This document shows, one piece after another, positions 54,531-64,000 of a stretch of 64,000 bases of DNA (the stretch's first letter is position 1; every line of letters begins with the position of its first letter). The stretch comes from Staphylotrichum longicolle (lineage: Eukaryota > Ascomycota > Sordariomycetes > Sordariales > Chaetomiaceae): the NCBI GenBank assembly GCA_019096155.1, contig JAHCVI010000002.1:2790001-2854000 (forward strand), read 5' to 3'. The notes under the pieces are model-generated. The model was not told the origin of the DNA, searched no databases, and saw only the letters and a list, made by a program, of their open reading frames with translations. The position numbers and the translations under genes were made by a program.

Positions 54531-55219
54531 TGCAACAAGCGGTCAGTCCGGAAGCAAGCCACGGGAGCTTGGGATGCTTGGTGCGTTTGTCGAACTGCCG
54601 GCGGGACGGAGTTGGGCTCTGAGGTTCTCCTTCTAGGCAATGGAGCCGTCGTGATGGGCGGCGCGTTGTTGGAGGTTTCTCTCGCAATCTCGAGGAAAAG
54701 GGCGATGCGACACAGGCAGGGGGGAGCTGTCGCAATGCAGAGGACCCGCTAGCTCTGCCGCGATAAGCTGCGACAAAGTCTTGGGCTCTTAGGGCTGTGA
54801 CGTGGAGCGCCAACGGCCAACTCCCCGCGCCTGCCGACCACGGCTGAGCTTGACATATAGCGGTCCAGCCATCGCAGTCTCGAAAAAGAGCGGTCACGGA
54901 AGTGGAGGAAGCTTGGTCCGACCCAGGTCGTCACACAGACGAGAATCTCAAGTCCGGGAAACGGAGCCTCTCAGACATGCCTTCGATGATCATGTGGTGG
55001 TGCGGGGTTGGTTGGAGGAGTGGAGGCGGTCTGTTGGTTCCCCGCCATGAAACTTTCAGTGGTTTGTGGGGGTTGGTGGGGGTCCGACAGTTCCACCAAA
55101 CCCCCAACAGGCAGCTCCTGTGCAGGGTTCCCCCAACATCCAACTGTTTGCTCAACAGGATCACTCTCGGTCGCATCACCCTCCACCTCCTTGTCTTCAA
55201 TTCCGTATCATACATCGCC
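54531..55219. promoter_or_regulatory. Divergent region, hydroxyacid dehydrogenase / EEP enzyme
   Basis: About 690 bp with both promoters. A run of GGTTGGTT/GGTGGGGG-type G-rich plus-strand DNA lies at ~55000-55085. No site recognised. Confidence 0.4.
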
Positions 55220-56206
55220 ATGGCTTTCATTTCACGCTTCCGCACAAAAATCCTATCTTGGTGGCAGGATACGCCTCTGCCGGCTGGTGCGCCCGCTTAC
55301 TTCCAATCATGGCACGAGTTCGATGACGGTACCAGTCAATGGCGCATTGTGCAGGCTGCACAAGGGACTGAGCGGCCGTCCTTGGGAGAGTTCGAAGCGA
55401 CCACCCGGCCATATACCCTTGTGACCTGGAACGTCGATTACTCCTCCCCCCTTCCAGGACAGAGACTCTCTGCCATCCTCTCGAGTATTCTTTCCCAGTC
55501 TCCGACTGTCGACATCATCTTTCTTCAGGAGCTTTCCCGCGAGGCCTTCTTGGTCATCTTAGACGACCCTCGGATTTGCCAAGGTTGGTTTCTGAGCGAC
55601 GCAGACGGTATCCTTCCGGCTGGACAGTCATTTACAACCATTACGCTACTCTCCAAGGCTCGCTTTCAGGGCCCAGAACTCGGTCAGGTCTGGAGAGTCA
55701 AGCTTCCAAGCCGCTTTGGGAGGGATGCGCTCTGTTGCGACATCTTCGCCTCTTTGGCGCCTGGCAAACCCGATGAAGCCGCCCGCATCCGACTTGTTAA
55801 CGTGCACTTAGACTCTCTCCCAATCCAGCCTTCACTCCGGCCGCAGCAGGTCGCCATGGTTGCGGCCCTCCTCCGCTGTGCATGCCGGGGCGTCGTGGCT
55901 GGAGACTTCAACCCGGTGTTACCCGCTGACGACACCCTCGTTCAGGACAACGGTCTTGTAGACGCGTGGGCTGATCTCCACCCTGCTGATCCTGGTTTTA
56001 CCTGGGGTGCCGACGGAAAAGAGCCATTTCCAGCAAACCGGATGGACAAGGCTGCCACTGTTGGGTTGAGGGTGCAAAACCTCGAAATCCTAACACCAGG
56101 CAGCATAGCCAGCCCAGACAACGCGGGGCAGCCCAAACACGACAACATGCTCGCCTGGAGCGATCATTCTGGTCTGCAATGTTCCTTCACGCTCGTTGAA
56201 ACCTAA
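55220..56206 (+). CDS. Endonuclease/exonuclease/phosphatase-fold protein (328 aa)
   Basis: Single exon. Mg2+-dependent phosphodiesterase fold, as in TDP2-like DNA repair enzymes. The set of catalytic motifs is present in order: YTLVTWNVDYSS (Asn of the first motif, ~residue 71), VDIIFLQELSREA (Glu), IRLVNVHLDSLPI (the NxHL motif), GVVAGDFNPVLP (Asp and Asn) and LAWSDHSGLQCSF (terminal Asp-His). The motif order and length agree best with fungal TDP2-like EEP proteins, but the substrate (5'-tyrosyl-DNA, nucleic acid, inositol phosphate or lipid) cannot be told. No signal peptide: N-terminus MAFISRFRTKILSWWQD is amphipathic. Confidence 0.86.
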   Translation: MAFISRFRTKILSWWQDTPLPAGAPAYFQSWHEFDDGTSQWRIVQAAQGTERPSLGEFEATTRPYTLVTWNVDYSSPLPGQRLSAILSSILSQSPTVDIIFLQELSREAFLVILDDPRICQGWFLSDADGILPAGQSFTTITLLSKARFQGPELGQVWRVKLPSRFGRDALCCDIFASLAPGKPDEAARIRLVNVHLDSLPIQPSLRPQQVAMVAALLRCACRGVVAGDFNPVLPADDTLVQDNGLVDAWADLHPADPGFTWGADGKEPFPANRMDKAATVGLRVQNLEILTPGSIASPDNAGQPKHDNMLAWSDHSGLQCSFTLVET

Positions 56207-56319
56207 GGATTGAGTCGGGTATTGCTTCTCTGCCATCTGCAGGACAAACCGGGCGGCTGCTCCTTCAAAGGAGACATTAGGCGCTTTCCATCACCCACCA
56301 ACCCCTCGCAAAACACACC

Positions 56320-56822
56320 TCACTCCCGCAACAGAGCCTCGCTCCCCCCTTCACCACTGCTCTTCCTGGCTTCCTCCCGCAGCACCTTTCCACACCACAG
56401 CGACCCACTCATAAAGAAGACATTTCCAATAAAATCGAGCCACATCAGGCTGTTGATCATGCCCCTGGACGGTCCGATGCCGCTGAACCAAAAGTTCCAC
56501 CCGATGTACGGGATCATGGCGAGTCCGAAGGCCGTGAAGCTGAAGGCGGTCATGCTGGACGTGCCCAGCAGCAGGCCGCACGTCATTGCCTGGGCGCCGA
56601 AGCACCTCGTGAAGAGGTAGGTGGTCGCATTGGACATGGCGATGTACTTGGGCGTGAATCCAAGTGCAATGACGGAGTAGGGGTGGATCAGACACCTGGG
56701 GTAGTTAGCCAGTTGTAAGGCTGTGAACAGGCGCACGCCTACCATGCGCCGAGAGTGGCATAGGCCGAGGCCATGACAGTTTGAAGACGGCGAACCGTCT
56801 CGAGCCTCTGCGGGGTGGACAT
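56320..56822 (-). CDS. Small four-TM membrane protein, unknown (151 aa, 2 exons)
   Basis: Exons 56822-56743 and 56695-56320 with a 47-nt intron (shortest in the window) joining ATLGAW to CLIHPYSVIALG. About four hydrophobic segments: around YATLGAWCLIHPYSVIALG, TYLFTRCFGAQAMTCGLLLG, MTAFSFTAFGLAMIPYIGWNF and NSLMWLDFIGNVFFMSGSLW. Hydrophilic ends (RRLQTV, EEARKSSGEGG). An upstream in-frame ATG at 56993 exists, but MSTPQRLETV is the more natural start. Family not recognised; looks like a conserved fungal membrane protein. Convergent with the EEP gene (113 bp apart). Confidence 0.75.
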
Positions 56823-57590
56823 GATTTCGGCTCTATTGAGCGCCTTTCGAATGCTCTGTACTAGCTGGCGAGGGGTAGAGGTGAGTGACTGATAGTCTAC
56901 GATTTTATGAAGCAGCGAAGCTGACGACGCGCCCAGATTTGGCGGTGGCTTGGTTTTCTCGCTGCGTCCCTGAGAATCCCGATGTCCGAGCATTCGGCCC
57001 CTTAATTACCCGACTTTAGCGCCTCGTGTCGTGTCTGGCAACCCTGTTATACCTTCAATCTTCTTAGACCTCACAGTTGACATTGCGAACGTGTCCTCGG
57101 CCATCGAATTGACAGAATGCACTTGACCTAGAACAAGATTGATTCAAACTACGCTCCCAGTACCACCGGCCCAAACCTCGAATCATTCCGTGGCAGGCTG
57201 CATGCCCATCCCTCATACTGTTCACCCCCATTATCTCTTGCGCAGCAATCAAGTACACCTCCGTCGCGGCCATGGCCACGATACCAAGATGTACGGTTGC
57301 CTAGAAGACAGCCTCCCTGACAGGCTGAGCAGGTGCAGTGCCAGACGACTCACCACCCTCGCCCCTCCTCAATTAGTAAGCTCGAGGTTTCTGCATTGGT
57401 GCCCAACCAGTGGTGTGAGAGATTGCTACCTTGGGCAGTTTAAAGAAGCTGCACAGCGGGAGCTGGGAAGAGCTTTAAAGTATGACTGTCGGCCGGAGCT
57501 CTGCGACCACCAACTAAGGTACCTTGGGATCCACAACAGTCACCTAACTTTTGTCTCCGAGACTGGTCTTAAGCACGCAGGCTTCTTGGC
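56823..57590. promoter_or_regulatory. Divergent region, four-TM gene / HET gene 3
   Basis: About 770 bp. The long plus-strand ORF here (57139-57999) overlaps HET gene 3 in another frame and has no features. Promoters expected. Confidence 0.4.
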
Positions 57591-59659
57591 ATGCGTCTTC
57601 TCAACACTAAGTCCCTTAGGCTGGAGTCCTTCTTCGGACTACCCACCCCTGAATATGCCATTCTCTCGCACACGTGGGGCGAGGAAGAAGTTTTGTTTGA
57701 CGACGTCCGCGACTCGGCTCAGACCCTCCCAATCCAGAAGAAGGGCTTTGCAAAAGTCAAGGGCAGTTGCGTTCAGGCACAGCGCGATGGCTACCGCTAC
57801 ATCTGGATCGACACCTGCTGCATCGACAAAAGTAGCAGCGCGGAGCTCTCGGAAGCTATCAATTCCATGTTCCGGTGGTACCAAGATTCAGCCCGCTGCT
57901 ATGCCTATCTGTCCGACGTCGACTCTTCAAAGAAAGATTGGGTGGCGGAGCTCAAGGCGAGCCGCTGGTTCACGCGCGGTTGGACATTGCAAGAGCTGAT
58001 CGCCCCGATGGACGTTCTTTTCTTCGACTGCAACTGGTCCTTGACCTGGAGAAGGCGAGCCGACTGCTACAACGCCGGCAAAGGTCATAACCTCATGGAT
58101 ACCATTAGCCAGTTAACGGGTATTCCTGAGGATGTGCTCGATTGGTATCCTCTGCTCTATGCCTCAGAGTTGGACGAATTCCCCACAAGAGAACCTAAAG
58201 TTGCATTGGAAAGACTTCTACGGGATGCTCTAGGTTCATTCAGCATCGCTCAACGGATGTCTTGGGCAGCACGGCGACTGACAACGCGACTCGAGGATGA
58301 GGCCTACTCATTACTGGGGCTTTTCGGCGTGAACATGCCTCTGCTGTACGGAGAGGGGCGCCGCGCTTTCTTTCGACTTCAACAAGAGATTCTCAAAATC
58401 TCCAACGACCAGTCAATTTTAGCTTTTGTTCAGCAGTCTCCGGTCAGTGAAGGGTGGCCATGTCCGCTCCTTGCAGAGTCTCCCCGATGTTTCGCGGATT
58501 CCCAGGTCGTGCCATGCGAGACGAATCGCCCAGTATAGCCGGGGGATCAGGGCTCCCGTCGCGCAGTGTCTCTCTCACCGTTGCCCAAAACACTCGAGAT
58601 CAGCTTGTGTCTCTGCCCCACGAGTGCACGCCACTGCCCACCCGGTTGGCAGCCAATGTTTGGTATTCTGGATTGCGTCTACCCAAACAGCTCGTCAAGC
58701 CACCCAGCAATACTTCTCAACGTTGTTGACGAAGAAGGACGTGGCTTCGAACGGATTGCCGAATCTGGTCTAAGAAAGGTTACCCCAATGGACGTGGACC
58801 GGGATATGAGTCAAGCACCCTATCACTACGTGCACGACCCCGCAGGTAGGCCACTTTCTTTTCGCCGCGAACCTTGCTTCTTGGTCTTCCATGGAAACAG
58901 GAGACCATATTCGGGCACCAGGCTAACCCAACATTGCAGGATTACGGCCAGATATTTCTCGAGCAACGTTCAGCACCGTCCATCTCCATTACCACTCGCC
59001 AGACCCAACTCCCGATTGGCTCACTGAGAACGCCGACTGGGAACTTGAGACGGTGCCTCCTGAGATGAGGATTAAGTTGAATCGTGACCCCAGGGTTTCC
59101 GCCTTTACGCTCGGTGGCTACCCTGAGTGCGTCGAATTCGACGATCAGATGGGACTTTCTGACCTGCAAACTTTTGTCCCATATACAACGTCCAAACACT
59201 GGCTGCTGGAAAGATTACCAACAGACGCATCGACTTTCGCATGGAGAGAGCCCCGGAAAATTTTTATCCAGCGTTCCTCTTTGGGGTGGTCATCCTCCGC
59301 TCTCCCGTTCTTGGGACATTGGTATTTTCGTGGGTGAGCCTCCTGAAACGGGCGTGGGCATGGTCAACAAGCCATGGTTTGCTGTTTTCAGTTGGGGCAG
59401 AATCGCGGAAACATGTGGACTTGGCCAAGATCCTGCCTCTGAGTTGGACTTGAACGCAGCTGCAAGGGTGGTATTTAAAAGCCAGAGCAGGTGGCTATCG
59501 TTGGTGGACACTTTCTCCACGCCCGCTGTTCAACACGTCGAGAGCCTGCTGGGCGTGATTCAATTCGTGGTCGTGGTCGACGAGAAGTCCTTCTTTGGCC
59601 GGCCTTTTCTGTCGGTCGACATGACTATGTCCCAGCGGGGGAAAGAGGAGGTACACTAG
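57591..59659 (+). pseudogene. HET-domain gene 3 (HET-E/TOL type), in-frame stop and late frameshift
   Basis: Starts MRLLNTKSLRLESFFG, a typical start of this HET subgroup. The HET core is complete: YAILSHTWGEEEVLFDDV, GYRYIWIDTCCIDKSSSAEL, DSARCYAYLSDVD, WFTRGWTLQELIAPMDVLFF, TRLEDEAYSLLGLFGVNMPL, LLYGEGRRAFFRLQQEI. At 58536-58538 the frame has TAG (NRPV*PGDQG), but the same frame continues with LEISLCLCP, GILDCVYPNSSSSHPAILLN to a normal intron at 58846-58939 and on to WLLERLPTDASTFAWRE. Near 59260-59330 the frame changes (GHPPLSRSWDIGIFVGEPPE is one frame over) and ends at 59659. So a one-base stop and one indel. A truncated protein ending at 58538 would still contain the whole HET domain and might be active. 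Confidence 0.82.
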
Positions 59660-60785
59660 TCGCAATGGGCATGGAATGGCTCAACTCACCGCCATCAGGC
59701 TCTGCCGCTTGGACTCAGGGTCAGATATTAGATACGATATTTGAATGAAGCAAACCGCTGTGGGCACTGAGTTTGGTGACTTTGGTCCCGTGCCACAACC
59801 ATTTTCACCCAACACTGTTGTTGACTTTGGAGTAATGTTCTCTCGGTGATGTATGCATAAACGAGCGTATACTTTTTGATGTAGCAGATATTCAGGTTTG
59901 CGGTCTTCAAGTTAGCTCGGTTTGCAAGCCAACACTCCCATGACTGTCACAGGGATGCAAGGGCAGGAGGGTGTGGCCGTTTGACACTTTTGATGGGAGA
60001 CCCACTATTCTATCACGTGCAAGCACCTGCAGAATGGAAAATTGCAGGTGTGCACAGACCAGCACCTTCTGCCTATTTAACTTCGGGCAGGCTCCCCAAA
60101 CTTCCTCCCCTTCTCTCTTCTTCTTCATACTTACCTTGGTTGATTGCAGGGAGATCAAGAAAACCCTGCCGTATGACGGAGAGCCTGCATTGCACAGCGT
60201 GGTGCTAGCCGTCATGAATTGTCCTTCGGGGCCGTTCCGGCCGTAATTTTTGCTGTCACACCTCACTTTTTCACTGTCGACGTCGCTGCGGTGGCGTCAT
60301 GGGGAAGAAGCTGCCCGATGATTCCAATTTGGGAGTAAAGTCGTGGAGCGTGTTCGATGTCGGTATGAGCGGCGACTCGTCCTCCAGCCACCTCTCAGCT
60401 CGACTGCTGCCTCAGCCGGTCAGCTTGCTCGTTCGACTCACTCCTTCCCAACCATTGCCGTCTTCATCAGGCCCGATTGTGGCGCGCCCTACAACGAAGA
60501 AGTTTGTCTTGGGAGGGTCTCCCATTTTCATGGTTTCTCCTGTGCCCGAAGCTGCCGACAGGACGTGGCGTTTGGCATTAGGCTTGCGCAGACGTTGTGT
60601 GACTCGAGTCGCTGACCACCTCCCCGCACCTCCGTACTCCCCACATCCGCATAGCGAGAAGGTCCTTCATTGATTGAGGCACGGGCAAGTTGGAACCAGC
60701 AGTCCATACAAGATATTTCTATTCCCGGGTCACCACTCAATCTAAGCAAGCCGCGATCATCAAACAGCCCGGTCATTCCAGTTCG
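59660..60785. other. Intergenic region
   Basis: About 1.1 kb between the 3' ends of HET gene 3 and the kinase remnant. ORFs on both strands lack features. Confidence 0.4.
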
Positions 60786-61351
60786 TCAAGTTAAATACGT
60801 TCCCTCCTCTGCGAGAAAAGTCTGTATGATGCCTCGCGCCTCCTCGTCATCCACCGCAGCCACATTGACTGTCTCTCCATTCTGCTGTCTCTCCTTGATT
60901 TGTATATCGTCGCCAGCTACCTCCCCATGTGGAGTCTGGCCGGTGTACAGCTGCCAGATGCTCAAGCCGAGCCCAACAAATCATCCTCGAGTAATTATCG
61001 GTGGCGGGGGATGACTTTCAATCTCCCGCGTCCTTAGCAGCCGATTTGGTGATTCGAAGTGCATTGTCGAACACCCATCCCAGCTACGCCCATCTTCATC
61101 CACGTAGCACTCTCTTCACCAAAGTCACCGAGCCGCACGATGCCTCGGCTGTCGAGCAGCACATTTTTGAGCTTCATATCTCCGTGGACGATGTCTCTGG
61201 TGTGCAAACGCTCCACGATGTGGATCATCTGGTCCATGATGTCGCGGTGTTTGGATTGTGACAGAGTCCCTGGGACAATGGGCGTGGCAAGATCCATCAT
61301 GAAGCCGTACAGCCAGATCTCGCCGTTCGACCTTTTTGGCTTGCCCAGCAC
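60786..61351 (-). pseudogene. Protein kinase remnant (C-terminal part of catalytic domain)
   Basis: Pieces of a fungal protein-kinase-like domain in the right order but in more than one frame: LYGFMMDLATPIVPGTL, then the catalytic loop DIVHGDMKLKNVLLDSRG (HxDxKxxN-like), RLGDFGE (DFG-like), then TMHFESPNRLLRTREIES (activation-segment text), GLGLSIWQLYTGQTPHGEVA and VDDEEARGIIQTFLAEEG ending in a stop at 60786-60788. A stop and at least two frame changes lie between the DFG and the last part (~61080 and ~60985). The N-lobe with its ATP loop and Lys is not recognisable upstream. Therefore a decayed kinase fragment. Confidence 0.7.
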
Positions 61352-62034
61352 CTTTCCACAGACCGGAATTGCGCACCATCACAGATTTGCGTGACCAGGG
61401 TGCAGCCAGGTCATGATGGGCGGCTATTTTTAGGGAATGCAGTGTGTGGCTCTTGTGTCTGTTGTTGGCAGCTCGTGGCTGATGCGAGAGCGATGGATTG
61501 GACTGGAGGAAGGGTTCCAAAGGAATATTCTCTGTTAAGTCCGAACCTGGCCGGAAGATAAGAACACAGATGAATACACATGTTATCCAATTTGCTGATA
61601 AGAATTGCGATGTCGCCGACGCTTGATTCATCCGGGACAAGTAGGTATCATTGATCGTCCCTGGGGTTTGAGGACTGCGGTGCGCAGCTCGGGGATCGGA
61701 GTCCGGGCATGCAGTTGCAGCACCCACCGACTCAAATTGGGCTGCTTTCAACAGACGGCATGCGGCCGTCTGCATGCTGCAGCTTGTCAGACAGCTGAAT
61801 GAGAGAGAACTACAAATCCAGTCATCTCCCACGTCCCATCACCAAACCTTCCCGTTCTTACCGTTGTTTCTCAGCTCACCATCTTCTGTCATTGGCATCT
61901 CCACCCATCAATTTCCCCCGAACTGCCCAACACCAGCCGGCAAGCAAACATCACCTCACCCCACGATCTCAAACTCCAACACTCCGAACCTTACACGCCT
62001 CCCAGACCCCCACCACACAACCCAAACCCACACC
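61352..62034. other. Intergenic region
   Basis: About 680 bp. A long minus-strand ORF (61125-61832) crosses it, but shows no clear kinase N-lobe motifs. Presumed promoter of the dienelactone hydrolase gene at the right. Confidence 0.4.
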
Positions 62035-62835
62035 ATGTCCACCCCAGCCTGCTGCCTCCGCGCCACCCTCTGGTCCGGCACGCCCACGGGCAGCGAATCC
62101 GCCTTCCCCTCCCTCCCTTGCAACCCCTTCTACCTCGCCGCAGCGCCACCGCCCAACTTCCCGACCCCTCATGCGCGGCCACCACGCCCCGTGGCCATCC
62201 TCGTCGTGCACGACATGTTTGGGTGGACGCTACCCAACGCGCGCCTGCTCGCCGACGCCTACGCGCGCGAGGCCCGCGCCGACGTCTACCTGCCCGACTT
62301 CTTCGGCGGCGAGGTGGTGTCGTTCGAGGCGCTGAGCGCGGGCCGGTGGGACGAGATCGACCTGGAGGGGTGGAGGGCGCGCAACGCGCGCGCGGTGCGC
62401 GAGCCCGAGATCGTGGCGTTTGCGCGGGTGCTGAAGGAGAGCGGGCGGTATGAGAGGGTCGGAGCGATTGGGTTCTGCTGGGGCGGGTGGACGGTGCTGA
62501 GGCTTGGGGCGCGGGAGTTTGGTGGGGGGTTGGTGGACTGTGTTTCGATGGGGCATCCGAGCTGGGTGACGGAGGAGGATGTGGAAGGGGTGGATGTGTC
62601 GGTGCAGGTGGTTGCGCCCGAGGTGGACCATGTGTTTACGGAGGAGATGAAGCTGTTTACGTTCAAGACATTGATGAGGAAGGGGGTGGCGTTTGAGTAC
62701 CTGCATCTGCCAGGGGTGGAGCACGGGTGTCTGTCGAGGGGCGATGCTGACAAGAAGGGGGAGAGGGAGGCAATGGTAAGGGGGAAGAATGCCGCCGTGG
62801 CCTGGTTCAGGCAGTGGCTACACGATGATGAATGA
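62035..62835 (+). CDS. Dienelactone hydrolase family protein (266 aa)
   Basis: Single-exon alpha/beta-hydrolase. The family's triad is in place: nucleophile Cys148 in GAIGFCWGGWTV, Asp198 in VAPEVDHVFTEE and His230 in LPGVEHGCLSRG. Other conserved pieces are AILVVHDMFGWTLPNARLLA and ADVYLPDFFGGEVV. Hydrolyses dienelactones in aromatic catabolism in bacteria; fungal members have varied or unknown substrates. Start MSTPACCLRATLW fits; the frame is open further upstream through Pro/Thr-rich text that is unlikely to be coding. Intact, GC-rich gene. Confidence 0.9.
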   Translation: MSTPACCLRATLWSGTPTGSESAFPSLPCNPFYLAAAPPPNFPTPHARPPRPVAILVVHDMFGWTLPNARLLADAYAREARADVYLPDFFGGEVVSFEALSAGRWDEIDLEGWRARNARAVREPEIVAFARVLKESGRYERVGAIGFCWGGWTVLRLGAREFGGGLVDCVSMGHPSWVTEEDVEGVDVSVQVVAPEVDHVFTEEMKLFTFKTLMRKGVAFEYLHLPGVEHGCLSRGDADKKGEREAMVRGKNAAVAWFRQWLHDDE

Positions 62836-63006
62836 GGTGTGCAGTGTGAACTTCACGTGGCAACTGGTTGGTTTCTTGCGCTATGCACAACCTAAAAGAC
62901 TCCTACCCTTGGGTATCCCATCCCTCCGAACCACCGCAAAAAGGTGCAAGTCGAAAACCAAACTCTAGTCCGTTGACCCGGGTGTCCCAGGCAGACTCAG
63001 GAACCC

Positions 63007-63337
63007 TCAGGCCGCAGCAGCCCGGCTGCCGTACAGGTTCTCGGCTGCATCCTTGCTGATGGGCTTGTTGCGGTGCGCCTCGAGGGTCTCGTCGCCTCCC
63101 AGCTCCTCCAAAGCCTCTTTGCTATGCTCCTTGGACTTGTCGCTTGTGTCTAAGTGACATGGTCATGCCGTCAGTTGCTGTTTTCTCAAGTCGGCATCCC
63201 AAACCTTCACAAATGCACCTACTTGGGTTCGAAAGGTTGGCCTTGTGGCCGCGGATTTCATTGGTGATGGTCTCCTTGCCCTCTCGCAGCTCCTTCATGT
63301 CATTTGACATGACTGACTTTGCGCCTGCAGAATTCAT
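63007..63337 (-). CDS. Con-6 (conidiation-specific protein 6) family protein (85 aa, 2 exons)
   Basis: Small hydrophilic protein of a family abundant in conidia. Exons 63337-63223 and 63149-63007 (73-nt intron, phase 1). The junction gives the Con-6 signature IRGHKANLSNPNTSDKSKEH, followed by SKEALEELGGDETLEAHRNK and a short tail NLYGSRAAAA. One full Con-6 repeat and a degenerate second one. The N-terminal ~30 residues (MNSAGAKSVMSNDMKELREG) are unlike the short N-terminus of N. crassa Con-6. Function is unknown; accumulates during sporulation in known members. Confidence 0.88.
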
Positions 63338-63685
63338 GTTGCTGTCCTGGACCTGGAATTGAAGTGGAGATTGTTGATCTGAGCGTGTAAGTTGGAACAG
63401 TTGGTTGCTTCTTTGGGAAATGCGATTGGGATGATACGATGAAAGTAGGTGGAGCAGATCGGAGATAAAATAAGGACTTCCACCTCGTGAGTTGCGATGA
63501 CGTTTGCCTCCAAGAGTCTGACTGTGTTTCCTTGCGTTGCTCTTTCCATTCGCTGGTGTGTTGCCAGTTTAGGAACTCTGGTGGCGATGCCGTCATTGAC
63601 ATGCTTGGCGCAAGATGATGTTGTGTGGTTCTGCAACCCGGCAATTCAAGAGTTGTGTTGGTGCAATCCTGAACATCGCTTGCAA

Positions 63686-63788
63686 GGGAGCTTGGCTCAG
63701 TTGGAAGAGCGCAGGTCTCATACGAAAGTGTGATCCGGTGTCAAATCGGGATATCCTGAGGTCGTGAGTTCGAGCCTCACAGTTCCCA
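63686..63788 (+). tRNA. tRNA-Met (CAT), elongator type, with 30-nt intron
   Basis: Acceptor GGGAGCT pairs with AGTTCCC, discriminator A. D arm GCTC-AGTTGGAA-GAGC, anticodon stem CAGG(T)/(T)CCTG (outermost loop-side pair mismatched), loop CTCATA then a ~30-nt intron (63723-63752), five-base variable loop, T arm GTGAG-TTCGAGC-CTCAC. The TTCGA T-loop and G1-C72 exclude the initiator tRNA, which has A1-U72 and AUCG in the T loop. Confidence 0.85.
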
Positions 63789-64000
63789 TTCCTTTTGCCC
63801 TTTACGCTTTTGGTTTCACTCCACATTGTTACTTGCGGAAACATTTGCTATCCTTTTGTATTCTTTCATCTCAGACTGCAAATCTTAACCCTAAACCATA
63901 GTAATAGTAGAGACTGACTTAAAACACAGACAAATCATACGAGGAACAACTTCTGACTCTGGAACCCACACTTGTGAGCAATCCTGGACAGGTCGGTTTG
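63789..64000. other. Right edge, intergenic
   Basis: About 210 bp after tRNA-Met, with a short T-run that can end pol III transcription (ccttttgccc at ~63791, ttttgg at ~63809). No other feature. Confidence 0.4.

Noticed and set aside
63885..63900. Telomere-like taaccctaaacc
   Set aside because: Single imperfect copy; no array.
1..64000. Secondary-metabolite cluster
   Set aside because: No polyketide synthase, NRPS, terpene cyclase or DMATS gene is present; scattered oxidoreductases are not enough.
1..64000. CRISPR array or bacterial mobile DNA
   Set aside because: No spaced direct repeats; all genes have a fungal structure.

Overview
The window is nuclear DNA of a filamentous ascomycete (Pezizomycotina, most like a Sordariomycete). 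Coding genes carry short introns (47-124 nt) with GTAAGT-like donors, CTAAC-like branch sites and AG acceptors. Family content also fits: HET-domain proteins, CFEM proteins, a SAT4-type 7TM protein, a Zn2Cys6 regulator, a NACHT-ankyrin protein, a pogo/Fot-type transposon and intron-containing tRNAs. I cannot name the species from sequence alone.

Layout. 0-7 kb: a short-chain dehydrogenase (cut by the left edge) divergent from a five-exon dihydroxyacetone synthase/transketolase, then a divergent PAD1 (UbiX-like flavin prenyltransferase) and FDC1 (UbiD-like decarboxylase) pair; PAD1 makes the cofactor FDC1 uses. 7-11 kb: two unknown membrane-type ORFs and a complete but dead pogo-like transposon with 47/48-bp inverted repeats and TA target duplication. 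12-16.6 kb: three tandem, paralogous CFEM secreted proteins with an intron at the same place; then tRNA-Tyr and a 7TM rhodopsin-domain gene. 20-26 kb: a 2EXR/F-box-like gene and three broken genes (GH64 glucanase-like, a small secreted Cys-rich protein, an NmrA-like reductase). 26.7-32.8 kb: a HET gene, a divergent gene of unknown family (weak resemblance to suppressor-of-fused domains) and, 78 bp behind it, a second, short HET gene. 33-45 kb: amidohydrolase, Zn2Cys6 regulator, enoyl-CoA hydratase, thioesterase-like protein, F-box protein with a glutamate tail, GAR transformylase and a medium-chain dehydrogenase. 45.9-49.8 kb: a NACHT-ankyrin (NLR-like) gene interrupted by frameshifts. 51-64 kb: a single-pass cell-surface protein, a D-2-hydroxyacid dehydrogenase, an EEP-fold nuclease/phosphatase, a small four-TM protein, a third HET gene (broken), a kinase remnant, a dienelactone hydrolase, a Con-6 protein and tRNA-Met.

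Themes. First, three HET genes and one NLR-like gene in 33 kb make this region rich in self/non-self recognition genes; the HET / unknown / HET block at 26.7-32.8 kb is the best candidate for an undescribed gene set. Second, many accessory genes are broken by one-base indels, several in short homopolymers, while most metabolic genes are intact; this could be real decay or residual assembly error, and I say so in each case. Third, the transposon carries three TGG-to-TAG changes, a repeat-induced-point-mutation-like pattern.
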